Assembly: GCA_022605955.1 (NCBI GenBank) | Contig: JAKCOZ010000266.1 | Coordinates: 264,400 to 328,399 of the forward strand | Length of the DNA stretch: 64,000 bases | Direction of reading: 5' to 3' | Source of the DNA: Rallus limicola | Taxonomy: Eukaryota; Chordata; Aves; Gruiformes; Rallidae | Shown here: piece by piece, positions 13,201-25,900 of the stretch | Position numbering within the stretch: position 1 is the stretch's first letter | Layout: each line of letters opens with the position of its first letter | Position numbers and translations under genes: made by a program | The notes under the pieces: model-generated | What the model was told of the DNA's origin: nothing | Database searches by the model: none | What the model saw: the letters and a program-made list of their open reading frames with translations, nothing else

Positions 13201-14670
13201 TCTGAAACCTCCTAACAGGACACACAAGCAGACCCTGTCACTTTGGCTCTCAGCCTTTTCCTTTGCCTGGAAAGAGGGAACATGCCTGAAACCTCCTACG
13301 GTGCTTTTCTCGGCCCTAGCAGACTGCAGTTCAAAACATGCTAAACGTCCAGCAATAACTCCCAAAGTAAAGAAGCTAGGACTGAAAGGCATAGCTTGTC
13401 TGAAACCTCCTAACAGGACACACAAGCAGACCCTGTCACTTTGGCTCTCAGCCTTTTCCTTTGCCTGGAAAGAGGGAACATGCCTGGAAGCTCCTACGGT
13501 GCTTTTCTCGGCCCTAGCAGACTGCAGTTCAAAACATGCTAAACGTCCAGCAATAACTCCCAAAGTAAAGAAGCTAGGCATGAAAGGCATAGCTATTCTG
13601 AAACCTCCTAACAGGACACACAAGCAGACCCTGTCACTTTGGCTCTCAGCCTTTTCCTTTGCCTGGAAAGAGGGAACATGCCTGGAACCTCCTACGGTGC
13701 TTTTCTCGGCCCTAGCAGACTGCAGTTCAAAACATGCTAAACGTCCAGCAATAACTCCCAAAGTAAAGAAGCTAGGACTGAAAGGCATAGCTTGTCTGAA
13801 ACCTCCTAACAGGACACACAAGCAGACCCTGTCACTTTGGCTCTCAGCCTTTTCCTTTGCCTGGAAAGAAGGAACATACCTGCTACCTCCTACAGTGCTT
13901 TTCTCGGCCCTAGCAGACTGCAGTTCAAAACATGCTAAACGTCCAGCAATAACTCCCAAAGTAAAGAAGCTTGGACTGAAAGGCATAGCTTGTCTGAAAC
14001 CTCCTAACAGGACACACAAGCAGACCCTGTCACTTTGGCTCTCAGCCTTTTCCTTTGCCTGGAAAGAGGGAACATGCCTGGAACCTCCTACGGTGCTTTT
14101 CTCGGCCCTAGCAGACTGCAGTTCAAAACATGCTAAACGTCCAGCAATAACTCCCAAAGTAAAGAAGCTAGGCATGAAAGGCATAGCTTGTCTGAAACCT
14201 CCTAACAGGACACACAAGCAGACCCTGTCACTTTGGCTCTCAGCCTTTTCCTTTGCCTGGAAAGAGGGAACATGCCTGGAAGCTCCTACGGTGCTTTTCT
14301 CGGCCCTAGCAGACTGCAGTTCAAAACATGCTAAACGTCCAGCAATAACTCCCAAAGTAAAGAAGCTAGGACTGAAAGGCATAGCTTGTCTGAAACCTCC
14401 TAACAGGACACACAAGCAGACCCTGTCACTTTGGCTCTCAGCCTTTTCCTTTGCCTGGAAAGAGGGAACATGCCTGGAACCTCCTACGGTGCTTTTCTCG
14501 GCCCTAGCAGACTGCAGTTCAAAACATGCTAAACGTCCAGCAATAACTCCCAAAGTAAAGAAGCTAGGACTGAAAGGCATAGCTTGTCTGAAACCTCCTA
14601 ACAGGACACACAAGCAGACCCTGTCACTTTGGCTCTCAGCCTTTTCCTTTGCCTGGAAAGAGGGAACATG
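10291..14670 (+). repeat. Satellite monomers without a clear local HOR
   Basis: About 22 monomers in mixed order, with nothing else present. Useful markers are ctggaaaaaggg near 10300 and 12277, gaaataact at about 10384, a cassette near 11100 that mixes gaggg with tacctgctacc and tacgg, ggccttag with its variant base at 12524, a double change agctattctg near 13588, and an AAGCTT hexamer at 13967-13972. Monomers around 11.7-12.7 kb recur at 17.3-18.5 kb with an offset of 5,749 bp (29 monomers plus the 7 bases gained at 14.68 and 16.07 kb). Confidence 0.9.
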
Positions 14671-14690
14671 CCTGGAACTGCCTGGAACGG
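14671..14690 (+). repeat. Rearranged monomer junction, +3 bp
   Basis: The usual ctggaacctcctacggtg is replaced by ctggaactgcctggaacggtg. A second gcctggaac has been gained and ctcctac lost, for a net gain of three bases, so the + open frame continues. It is almost the same change as at 16061-16080, one HOR period later. Confidence 0.9.
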
Positions 14691-17460
14691 TGCTTTTCTC
14701 GGCCCTAGCAGACTGCAGTTCAAAACATGCTAAACGTCCAGCAATAACTCCCAAAGTAAAGAAGCTAGGACTGAAAGGCATAGCTTGTCTGAAACCTCCT
14801 AACAGGACACACAAGCAGACCCTGTCACTTTGGCTCTCAGCCTTTTCCTTTGCCTGGAAAGAGGGAACATGCCTGGAACCTCCTACGGTGCTTTTCTCGG
14901 CCCTAGCAGACTGCAGTTCAAAACATGCTAAACGTCCAGCAATAACTCCCAAAGTAAAGAAGCTAGGACTGAAAGGCATAGCTTGTCTGAAACCTCCTAA
15001 CAGGACACACAAGCAGACCCTGTCACTTTGGCTCTCAGCCTTTTCCTTTGCCTGGAAAGAGGGAACATGCCTGGAACCTCCTACGGTGCTTTTCTCGGCC
15101 CTAGCAGACTGCAGTTCAAAACATGCTAAACGTCCAGCAATAACTCCCAAAGTAAAGAAGCTAGGACTGAAAGGCATAGCTTGTCTGAAACCTCCTAACA
15201 GGACACACAAGCAGACCCTGTCACTTTGGCTCTCAGCCTTTTCCTTTGCATGGAAAGAAGGAACATACCTGCTACCTCCTACAGTGCTTTTCTCGGCCCT
15301 AGCAGACTGCAGTTCAAAACATGCTAAACGTCCAGCAATAACTCCCAAAGTAAAGAAGCTAGGCATGAAAGGCATAGCTTGTCTGAAACCTCCTAACAGG
15401 ACACACAAGCAGACCCTGTCACTTTGGCTCTCAGCCTTTTCCTTTGCCTGGAAAGAGGGAACATGCCTGGAAGCTCCTACGGTGCTTTTCTCGGCCCTAG
15501 CAGACTGCAGTTCAAAACATGCTAAACGTCCAGCAATAACTCCCAAAGTAAAGAAGCTAGGACTGAAAGGCATAGCTTGTCTGAAACCTCCTAACAGGAC
15601 ACACAAGCAGACCCTGTCACTTTGGCTCTCAGCCTTTTCCTTTGCCTGGAAAGAAGGAACATACCTGCTACCTCCTACAGTGCTTTTCTCGGCCCTAGCA
15701 GACTGCAGTTCAAAACATGCTAAACGTCCAGCAATAACTCCCAAAGTAAAGAAGCTAGGCATGAAAGGCATAGCTTGTCTGAAACCTCCTAACAGGACTC
15801 ACAAGCAGACCCTGTCACTTTGGCTCTCAGCCTTTTCCTTTGCCTGGAAAGAGGGAACATGCCTGGAACCTCCTACGGTGCTTTTCTCGGCCCTAGCAGA
15901 CTGCAGTTCAAAACATGCTAAACGTCCAGCAATAACTCCCAAAGTAAAGAAGCTAGGACTGAAAGGCATAGCTTGTCTGAAACCTCCTAACAGGACACAC
16001 AAGCAGACCCTGTCACTTTGGCTCTCAGCCTTTTCCTTTGCCTGGAAAGAGGGAACATGCCTGGAACATGCCTGGAACGGTGCTTTTCTCGGCCCTAGCA
16101 GACTGCAGTTCAAAACATGCTAAACGTCCAGCAATAACTCCCAAAGTAAAGAAGCTAGGACTGAAAGGCATAGCTTGTCTGAAACCTCCTAACAGGACAC
16201 ACAAGCAGACCCTGTCACTTTGGCTCTCAGCCTTTTCCTTTGCCTGGAAAGAGGGAACATGCCTGGAACCTCCTACGGTGCTTTTCTCGGCCCTAGCAGA
16301 CTGCAGTTCAAAACATGCTAAACGTCCAGCAATAACTCCCAAAGTAAAGAAGCTAGGCATGAAAGGCATAGCTTGTCTGAAACCTCCTAACAGGACACAC
16401 AAGCAGACCCTGTCACTTTGGCTCTCAGCCTTTTCCTTTGCCTGGAAAGAGGGAACATGCCTGGAACCTCCTACGGTGCTTTTCTCGGCCCTAGCAGACT
16501 GCAGTTCAAAACATGCTAAACGTCCAGCAATAACTCCCAAAGTAAAGAAGCTAGGCATGAAAGGCATAGCTTGTCTGAAACCTCCTAACAGGACACACAA
16601 GCAGACCCTGTCACTTTGGCTCTCAGCCTTTTCCTTTGCCTGGAAAGAAGGAACATACCTGCTACCTCCTACAGTGCTTTTCTCGGCCCTAGCAGACTGC
16701 AGTTCAAAACATGCTAAACGTCCAGCAATAACTCCCAAAGTAAAGAAGCTAGGCATGAAAGGCATAGCTTGTCTGAAACCTCCTAACAGGACACACAAGC
16801 AGACCCTGTCACTTTGGCTCTCAGCCTTTTCCTTTGCCTGGAAAGAGGGAACATGCCTGGAAGCTCCTACGGTGCTTTTCTCGGCCCTAGCAGACTGCAG
16901 TTCAAAACATGCTAAACGTCCAGCAATAACTCCCAAAGTAAAGAAGCTAGGACTGAAAGGCATAGCTTGTCTGAAACCTCCTAACAGGACACACAAGCAG
17001 ACCCTGTCACTTTGGCTCTCAGCCTTTTCCTTTGCCTGGAAAGAAGGAACATACCTGCTACCTCCTACAGTGCTTTTCTCGGCCCTAGCAGACTGCAGTT
17101 CAAAACATGCTAAACATCCAGCAATAACTCCCAAAGTAAAGAAGCTAGGCATGAAAGGCATAGCTTGTCTGAAACCTCCTAACAGGACACACAAGCAGAC
17201 CCTGTCACTTTGGCTCTCAGCCTTTTCCTTTGCCTGGAAAGAGGGAACATGCCTGGAACCTCCTACGGTGCTTTTCTCGGCCCTAGCAGACTGCAGTTCA
17301 AAACATGCTAAACGTCCAGCAATAACTCCCAAAGTAAAGAAGCTAGGACTGAAAGGCATAGCTTGTCTGAAACCTCCTAACAGGACACACAAGCAGACCC
17401 TGTCACTTTGGCTCTCAGCCTTTTCCTTTGCCTGGAAAGAGGGAACATGCCTGGAACCTC
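14691..17460 (+). repeat. 7-monomer HOR, two units (about 1,390 bp)
   Basis: Two units, 14691-16080 and 16081 to about 17460. Each starts just after a rearranged gcctggaac junction and then has the cassette order: type 1, type 1, type 3, type 2, type 3, type 1, with an eighth boundary cassette. The offset is 1,390 bases, seven monomers plus four bases. L and M sites differ between the units at several monomers, so homogenisation is incomplete. A CpG loss (aacatcc) lies near 17116 in the second unit. At 15799 an actcac variant puts a stop in the - strand open frame. Confidence 0.8.
16061..16080 (+). repeat. Rearranged monomer junction, +4 bp
   Basis: The sequence reads ctggaacatgcctggaacggtg where ctggaacctcctacggtg is normal. 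The copy of gcctggaac and the loss of ctcctac add four bases, so this event shifts both long open frames. The 14671-14690 junction differs from it by one A, which suggests one event copied with the 7-monomer unit and then altered by one base. Confidence 0.9.
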
Positions 17461-18596
17461 CTACGGTGCTTTTCTCGGCCCTAGCAGACTGCAGTTCAAA
17501 ACATGCTAAACGTCCAGCAATAACTCCCAAAGTAAAGAAGCTAGGACTGAAAGGCATAGCTTGTCTGAAACCTCCTAACAGGACACACAAGCAGACCCTG
17601 TCACTTTGGCTCTCAGCCTTTTCCTTTGCCTGGGAAGAGGGAACATGCCTGGAACCTCCTACGGTGCTTTTCTCGGCCCTAGCAGACTGCAGTTCAAAAC
17701 ATGCTAAACGTCCAGCAATAACTCCCAAAGTAAAGAAGCTAGGACTGAAAGGCATAGCTTGTCTGAAACCTCCTAACAGGACACACAAGCAGACCCTGTC
17801 ACTTTGGCTCTCAGCCTTTTCCTTTGCCTGGAAAGAGGGAACATGCCTGGAACCTCCTACGGTGCTTTTCTCGGCCCTAGCAGACTGCAGTTCAAAACAT
17901 GCTAAACGTCCAGCAATAACTCCCAAAGTAAAGAAGCTAGGCATGAAAGGCATAGCTTGTCTGAAACCTCCTAACAGGACACACAAGCAGACCCTGTCAC
18001 TTTGGCTCTCAGACTTTTCCTTTGCCTGGAAAAAGGGAACATGCCTGGAACCTCCTACGGTGCTTTTCTCGGCCCTAGCAGACTGCAGTTCAAAACATGC
18101 TAAACGTCCAGCAATAACTCCCAAAGTAAAGAAGCTAGGACTGAAAGGCATAGCTTGTCTGAAACCTCCTAACAGGACACACAAGCAGACCCTGTCACTT
18201 TGGCTCTCAGCCTTTTCCTTTGCCTGGAAAGAAGGAACATACCTGCTACCTCCTACAGTGCTTTTCTCGGCCTTAGCAGACTGCAGTTCAAAACATGCTA
18301 AACGTCCAGCAATAACTCCCAAAGTAAAGAAGCTAGGACTGAAAGGCATAGCTTGTCTGAAACCTCCTAACAGGACACACAAGCAGACCCTGTCACTTTG
18401 GCTCTCAGCCTTTTCCTTTGCCTGGAAAGAGGGAACATGCCTGGAACCTCCTACGGTGCTTTTCTCGGCCCTAGCAGACTGCAGTTCAAAACATGCTAAA
18501 CGTCCAGCAATAACTCCCAAAGTAAAGAAGCTAGGCATGAAAGGCATAGCTTGTCTGAAACCTCCTAACAGGACACACAAGCAGACCCTGTCACTT
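17212..18596 (+). repeat. 7-monomer HOR unit U1 (1,385 bp)
   Basis: Ends at a one-base deletion, cactttgctctc instead of cactttggctctc, at 18596-18600. It contains ctggaaaaaggg at 18026 and ggccttag with its variant base at 18273, both found again exactly 1,385 bases later. It also has private changes: ctgggaagaggg near 17633 and cagactttt near 18013. Its first monomers overlap the end of the previous HOR. Confidence 0.82.
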
Positions 18597-19981
18597 TGCT
18601 CTCAGCCTTTTCCTTTGTCTGGAAAGAGGGAACATGCCTGGAACCTCCTACGGTGCTTTTCTCGGCCCTAGCAGACTGCAGTTCAAAACATGCTAAACGT
18701 CCAGCAATAACTCCCAAAGTAAAGAAGCTAGGCATGAAAGGCATAGCTTGTCTGAAACCTCCTAACAGGACACACAAGCAGACCCTGTCACTTTGGCTCT
18801 CAGCCTTTTCCTTTGCCTGGAAAGAGGGAACATGCCTGGAACCTCCTACGGTGCTTTTCTCGGCCCTAGCAGACTGCAGTTCAAAACATGCTAAACGTCC
18901 AGCAATAACTCCCAAAGTAAAGAAGCTAGGCATGAAAGGCATAGCTTGTCTGAAACCTCCTAACAGGACACACAAGCAGACCCTGTCACTTTGGCTCTCA
19001 GCCTTTTCCTTTGCCTGGAAAGAGGGAACATGCCTGGAACCTCCTACGGTGCTTTTCTCGGCCCTAGCAGACTGCAGTTCAAAACATGCTAAACGTCCAG
19101 CAATAACTCCCAAAGTAAAGAAGCTAGGACTGAAAGGCATAGCTTGTCTGAAACCTCCTAACAGGACACACAAGCAGACCCTGTCACTTTGGCTCTCAGC
19201 CTTTTCCTTTGCCTGGAAAGAGGGAACATGCCTGGAACCTCCTACGGTGCTTTTCTCGGCCCTAGCAGACTGCAGTTCAAAACATGCTAAACGTCCAGCA
19301 ATAACTCCCAAAGTAAAGAAGCTAGGCATGAAAGGCATAGCTTGTCTGAAACCTCCTAACAGGACACACAAGCAGACCCTGTCACTTTGGCTCTCAGCCT
19401 TTTCCTTTGCCTGGAAAAAGGGAACATGCCTGGAACCTCCTACGGTGCTTTTCTCGGCCCTAGCAGACTGCAGTTCAAAACATGCTAAACGTCCAGCAAT
19501 AACTCCCAAAGTAAAGAAGCTAGGACTGAAAGGCATAGCTTGTCTGAAACCTCCTAACAGGACACACAAGCAGACCCTGTCACTTTGGCTCTCAGCCTTT
19601 TCCTTTGCCTGGAAAGAAGGAACATACCTGCTACCTCCTACAGTGCTTTTCTCGGCCTTAGCAGACTGCAGTTCAAAACATGCTAAACGTCCAGCAATAA
19701 CTCCCAAAGTAAAGAAGCTAGGCATGAAAGGCATAGCTTGTCTGAAACCTCCTAACAGGACACACAAGCAGACCCTGTCACTTTGGCTCTCAGCCTTTTC
19801 CTTTGCCTGGAAAGAGGGAACATGCCTGGAACCTCCTACGGTGCTTTTCTCGGCCCTAGCAGACTGCAGTTCAAAACATGCTAAACGTCCAGCAATAACT
19901 CCCAAAGTAAAGAAGCTAGGACTGAAAGGCATAGCTTGTCTGAAACCTCCTAACAGGACACACAAGCAGACCCTGTCACTT
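18597..19981 (+). repeat. 7-monomer HOR unit U2 (1,385 bp)
   Basis: Carries the same markers as U1 at +1,385: ctggaaaaaggg at 19411, the ggccttag variant base at 19658 and the cactttgctctc deletion at 19979-19983. The first monomers differ from U1 (M instead of L, and ttgtctgg near 18618). The same deletion at both unit ends breaks the long open frames twice. Confidence 0.82.
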
Positions 19982-22900
19982 TGCTCTCAGCCTTTTCCTT
20001 TGCCTGGAAAGAGGGAACATGCCTGGAACCTCCTACGGTGCTTTTCTCGGCCCTAGCAGACTGCAGTTCAAAACATGCTAAACGTCCAGCAATAACTCCC
20101 AAAGTAAAGAAGCTAGGACTGAAAGGCATAGCTTGTCTGAAACCTCCTAACAGGACACACAAGCAGACCCTGTCACTTTGGCTCTCAGCCTTTTCCTTTG
20201 CCTGGAAAGAAGGAACATACCTGCTACCTCCTACAGTGCTTTTCTCGGCCCTAGCAGACTGCAGTTCAAAACATGCTAAACGTCCAGCAATAACTCCCAA
20301 AGTAAAGAAGCTAGGCATGAAAGGCATAGCTTGTCTGAAACCTCCTAACAGGACACACAAGCAGACCCTGTCACTTTGGCTCTCAGCCTTTTCCTTTGCC
20401 TGGAAAGAGGGAACATGCCTGGAACCTCCTACGGTGCTTTTCTCGGCCCTAGCAGACTGCAGTTCAAAACATGCTAAACGTCCAGCAATAACTCCCAAAG
20501 TAAAGAAGCTAGGACTGAAAGGCATAGCTTGTCTGAAACCTCCTAACAGGACACACAAGCAGACCCTGTCACTTTGGCTCTCAGCCTTTTCCTTTGCCTG
20601 GAAAGAGGGAACATGCCTGGAACCTCCTACGGTGCTTTTCTCGGCCCTAGCAGACTGCAGTTCAAAACATGCTAAACGTCCAGCAATAACTCCCAAAGTA
20701 AAGAAGCTAGGACTGAAAGGCATAGCTTGTCTGAAACCTCCTAACAGGACACACAAGCAGACCCTGTCACTTTGGCTCTCAGCCTTTTCCTTTGCCTGGA
20801 AAGAGGGAACATGCCTGGAACCTCCTACGGTGCTTTTCTCGGCCCTAGCAGACTGCAGTTCAAAACATGCTAAACGTCCAGCAATAACTCCCAAAGTAAA
20901 GAAGCTAGGACTGAAAGGCATAGCTTGTCTGAAACCTCCTAACAGGACACACAAGCAGACCCTGTCACTTTGGCTCTCAGCCTTTTCCTTTGCCTGGAAA
21001 GAGGGAACATGCCTGGAACCTCCTACGGTGCTTTTCTCGGCCCTAGCAGACTGCAGTTCAAAACATGCTAAACGTCCAGCAATAACTCCCAAAGTAAAGA
21101 AGCTAGGCATGAAAGGCATAGCTTGTCTGAAACCTCCTAACAGGACACACAAGCAGACCCTGTCACTTTGGCTCTCAGCCTTTTCCTTTGCCTGGAAAGA
21201 GGGAACATGCCTGGAACCTCCTACGGTGCTTTTCTCGGCCCTAGCAGACTGCAGTTCAAAACATGCTAAACGTCCAGCAATAACTCCCAAAGTAAAGAAG
21301 CTAGGACTGAAAGGCATAGCTTGTCTGAAACCTCCTAACAGGACACACAAGCAGACCCTGTCACTTTGGCTCTCAGCCTTTTCCTTTGCCTGGAAAGAGG
21401 GAACATGCCTGGAACCTCCTACGGTGCTTTTCTCGGCCCTAGCAGACTGCAGTTCAAAACATGCTAAACGTCCAGCAATAACTCCCAAAGTAAAGAAGCT
21501 AGGCATGAAAGGCATAGCTTGTCTGAAACCTCCTAACAGGACACACAAGCAGACCCTGTCACTTTGGCTCTCAGCCTTTTCCTTTGCCTGGAAAGAAGGA
21601 ACATACCTGCTACCTCCTACAGTGCTTTTCTCGGCCCTAGCAGACTGCAGTTCAAAACATGCTAAACGTCCAGCAATAACTCCCAAAGTAAAGAAGCTAG
21701 GCATGAAAGGCATAGCTTGTCTGAAACCTCCTAACAGGACACACAAGCAGACCCTGTCACTTTGGCTCTCAGCCTTTTCCTTTGCCTGGAAAGAGGGAAC
21801 ATGCCTGGAACCTCCTACGGTGCTTTTCTCGGCCCTAGCAGACTGCAGTTCAAAACATGCTAAACGTCCAGCAATAACTCCCAAAGTAAAGAAGCTAGGA
21901 CTGAAAGGCATAGCTTGTCTGAAACCTCCTAACAGGACACACAAGCAGACCCTGTCACTTTGGCTCTCAGCCTTTTCCTTTGCCTGGAAAGAGGGAACAT
22001 GCCTGGAACCTCCTACGGTGCTTTTCTCGGCCCTAGCAGACTGCAGTTCAAAACATGCTAAACGTCCAGCAATAACTCCCAAAGTAAAGAAGCTAGGACT
22101 GAAAGGCATAGCTTGTCTGAAACCTCCTAACAGGACACACAAGCAGACCCTGTCACTTTGGCTCTCAGCCTTTTCCTTTGCCTGGAAAGAGGGAACATGC
22201 CTGGAACCTCCTACGGTGCTTTTCTCGGCCCTAGCAGACTGCAGTTCAAAACATGCTAAACGTCCAGCAATAACTCCCAAAGTAAAGAAGCTAGGACTGA
22301 AAGGCATAGCTTGTCTGAAACCTCCTAACAGGACACACAAGCAGACCCTGTCACTTTGGCTCTCAGCCTTTTCCTTTGCCTGGAAAGAGGGAACATGCCT
22401 GGAACCTCCTACGGTGCTTTTCTCGGCCCTAGCAGACTGCAGTTCAAAACATGCTAAACGTCCAGCAATAACTCCCAAAGTAAAGAAGCTAGGACTGAAA
22501 GGCATAGCTTGTCTGAAACCTCCTAACAGGACACACAAGCAGACCCTGTCACTTTGGCTCTCAGCCTTTTCCTTTGCCTGGAAAGAGGGAACATGCCTGG
22601 AAGCTCCTACGGTGCTTTTCTCGGCCCTAGCAGACTGCAGTTCAAAACATGCTAAACGTCCAGCAATAACTCCCAAAGTAAAGAAGCTAGGACTGAAAGG
22701 CATAGCTTGTCTGAAACCTCCTAACAGGACACACAAGCAGACCCTGTCACTTTGGCTCTCAGCCTTTTCCTTTGCCTGGAAAGAGGGAACATGCCTGGAA
22801 CCTCCTACGGTGCTTTTCTCGGCCCTAGCAGACTGCAGTTCAAAACATGCTAAACGTCCAGCAATAACTCCCAAAGTAAAGAAGCTAGGCATGAAAGGCA

Positions 22901-25900
22901 TAGCTTGTCTGAAACCTCCTAACAGGACACACAAGCAGACCCTGTCACTTTGGCTCTCAGCCTTTTCCTTTGCCTGGAAAGAGGGAACATGCCTGGAACC
23001 TCCTACGGTGCTTTTCTCGGCCCTAGCAGACTGCAGTTCAAAACATGCTAAACGTCCAGCAATAACTCCCAAAGTAAAGAAGCTAGGACTGAAAGGCATA
23101 GCTTGTCTGAAACCTCCTAACAGGACACACAAGCAGACCCTGTCACTTTGGCTCTCAGCCTTTTCCTTTGCATGGAAAGAAGGAACATACCTTCTACCTC
23201 CTACAGTGCTTTTCTCGGCCCTAGCAGACTGCAGTTCAAAACATGCTAAACGTCCAGCAATAACTCCCAAAGTGAAGAAGCTAGGCATGAAAGGCATAGC
23301 TTGTCTGAAACCTCCTAACAGGACACACAAGCAGACCCTGTCACTTTGGCTCTCAGCCTTTTCCTTTGCCTGGAAAGAGGGAACATGCCTGGAAGCTCCT
23401 ACGGTGCTTTTCTCGGCCCTAGCAGACTGCAGTTCAAAACATGCTAAACGTCCAGCAATAACTCCCAAAGTAAAGAAGCTAGGACTGAAAGGCATAGCTT
23501 GTCTGAAACCTCCTAACAGGACACACAAGCAGACCCTGTCACTTTGGCTCTCAGCCTTTTCCTTTGCCTGGAAAGAGGGAACATGCCTGGAACCTCCTAC
23601 GGTGCTTTTCTCGGCCCTAGCAGACTGCAGTTCAAAACATGCTAAACGTCCAGCAATAACTCCCAAAGTAAAGAAGCTAGGACTGAAAGGCATAGCTTGT
23701 CTGAAACCTCCTAACAGGACACACAAGCAGACCCTGTCACTTTGGCTCTCAGCCTTTTCCTTTGCCTGGAAAGAGGGAACATGCCTGGAACCTCCTACGG
23801 TGCTTTTCTCGGCCCTAGCAGACTGCAGTTCAAAACATGCTAAACGTCCAGCAATAACTCCCAAAGTAAAGAAGCTAGGACTGAAAGGCATAGCTTGTCT
23901 GAAACCTCCTAACAGGACACACAAGCAGACCCTGTCACTTTGGCTCTCAGCCTTTTCCTTTGCCTGGAAAGAAGGAACATACCTGCTACCTCCTACAGTG
24001 CTTTTCTCGGCCCTAGCAGACTGCAGTTCAAAACATGCTAAACGTCCAGCAATAACTCCCAAAGTAAAGAAGCTAGGCATGAAAGGCATAGCTTGTCTGA
24101 AACCTCCTAACAGGACACACAAGCAGACCCTGTCACTTTGGCTCTCAGCCTTTTCCTTTGCCTGGAAAGAGGGAACATGCCTGGAACCTCCTACGGTGCT
24201 TTTCTCGGCCCTAGCAGACTGCAGTTCAAAACATGCTAAACGTCCAGCAATAACTCCCAAAGTAAAGAAGCTAGGCATGAAAGGCATAGCTTGTCTGAAA
24301 CCTCCTAACAGGACACACAAGCAGACCCTGTCACTTTGGCTCTCAGCCTTTTCCTTTGCCTGGAAAGAGGGAACATGCCTGGAACCTCCTACGGTGCTTT
24401 TCTCGGCCCTAGCAGACTGCAGTTCAAAACATGCTAAACGTCCAGCAATAACTCCCAAAGTAAAGAAGCTAGGCATGAAAGGCATAGCTTGTCTGAAACC
24501 TCCTAACAGGACACACAAGCAGACCCTGTCACTTTGGCTCTCAGCCTTTTCCTTTGCCTGGAAAGAGGGAACATGCCTGGAACCTCCTACGGTGCTTTTC
24601 TCGGCCCTAGCAGACTGCAGTTCAAAACATGCTAAACGTCCAGCAATAACTCCCAAAGTAAAGAAGCTAGGACTGAAAGGCATAGCTTGTCTGAAACCTC
24701 CTAACAGGACACACAAGCAGACCCTGTCACTTTGGCTCTCAGCCTTTTCCTTTGCCTGGAAAGAAGGAACATACCTGCTACCTCCTACAGTGCTTTTCTC
24801 GGCCCTAGCAGACTGCAGTTCAAAACATGCTAAACGTCCAGCAATAACTCCCAAAGTAAAGAAGCTAGGACTGAAAGGCATAGCTTGTCTGAAACCTCCT
24901 AACAGGACACACAAGCAGACCCTGTCACTTTGGCTCTCAGCCTTTTCCTTTGCCTGGAAAGAAGGAACATACCTGCTACCTCCTACAGTGCTTTTCTCGG
25001 CCCTAGCAGACTGCAGTTCAAAACATGCTAAACGTCCAGCAATAACTCCCAAAGTAAAGAAGCTAGGACTGAAAGGCATAGCTTGTCTGAAACCTCCTAA
25101 CAGGACACACAAGCAGACCCTGTCACTTTGGCTCTCAGCCTTTTCCTTTGCCTGGAAAGAAGGAACATACCTGCTACCTCCTACAGTGCTTTTCTCGGCC
25201 CTAGCAGACTGCAGTTCAAAACATGCTAAACGTCCAGCAATAACTCCCAAAGTAAAGAAGCTAGGCATGAAAGGCATAGCTTGTCTGAAACCTCCTAACA
25301 GGACACACAAGCAGACCCTGTCACTTTGGCTCTCAGCCTTTTCCTTTGCCTGGAAAGAGGGAACATGCCTGGAACCTCCTACGGTGCTTTTCTCGGCCCT
25401 AGCAGACTGCAGTTCAAAACATGCTAAACGTACAGCAATAACTCCCAAAGTAAAGAAGCTAGGCATGAAAGGCATAGCTTGTCTGAAACCTCCTAACAGG
25501 ACACACAAGCAGACCCTGTCACTTTGGCTCTCAGCCTTTTCCTTTGCCTGGAAAGAAGGAACATACCTGCTACCTCCTACAGTGCTTTTCTCGGCCCTAG
25601 CAGACTGCAGTTCAAAACATGCTAAACGTCCAGCAATAACTCCCAAAGTAAAGAAGCTAGGCATGAAAGGCATAGCTTGTCTGAAACCTCCCAACAGGAC
25701 ACACAAGCAGACCCTGTCACTTTGGCTCTCAGCCTTTTCCTTTGCCTGGAAAGAGGGAACATGCCTGGAACCTCCTACGGTGCTTTTCTCGGCCCTAGCA
25801 GACTGCAGTTCAAAACATGCTAAACGTCCAGCAATAACTCCCAAAGTAAAGAAGCTAGGACTGAAAGGCATAGCTTGTCTGAAACCTCCTAACAGGACAC

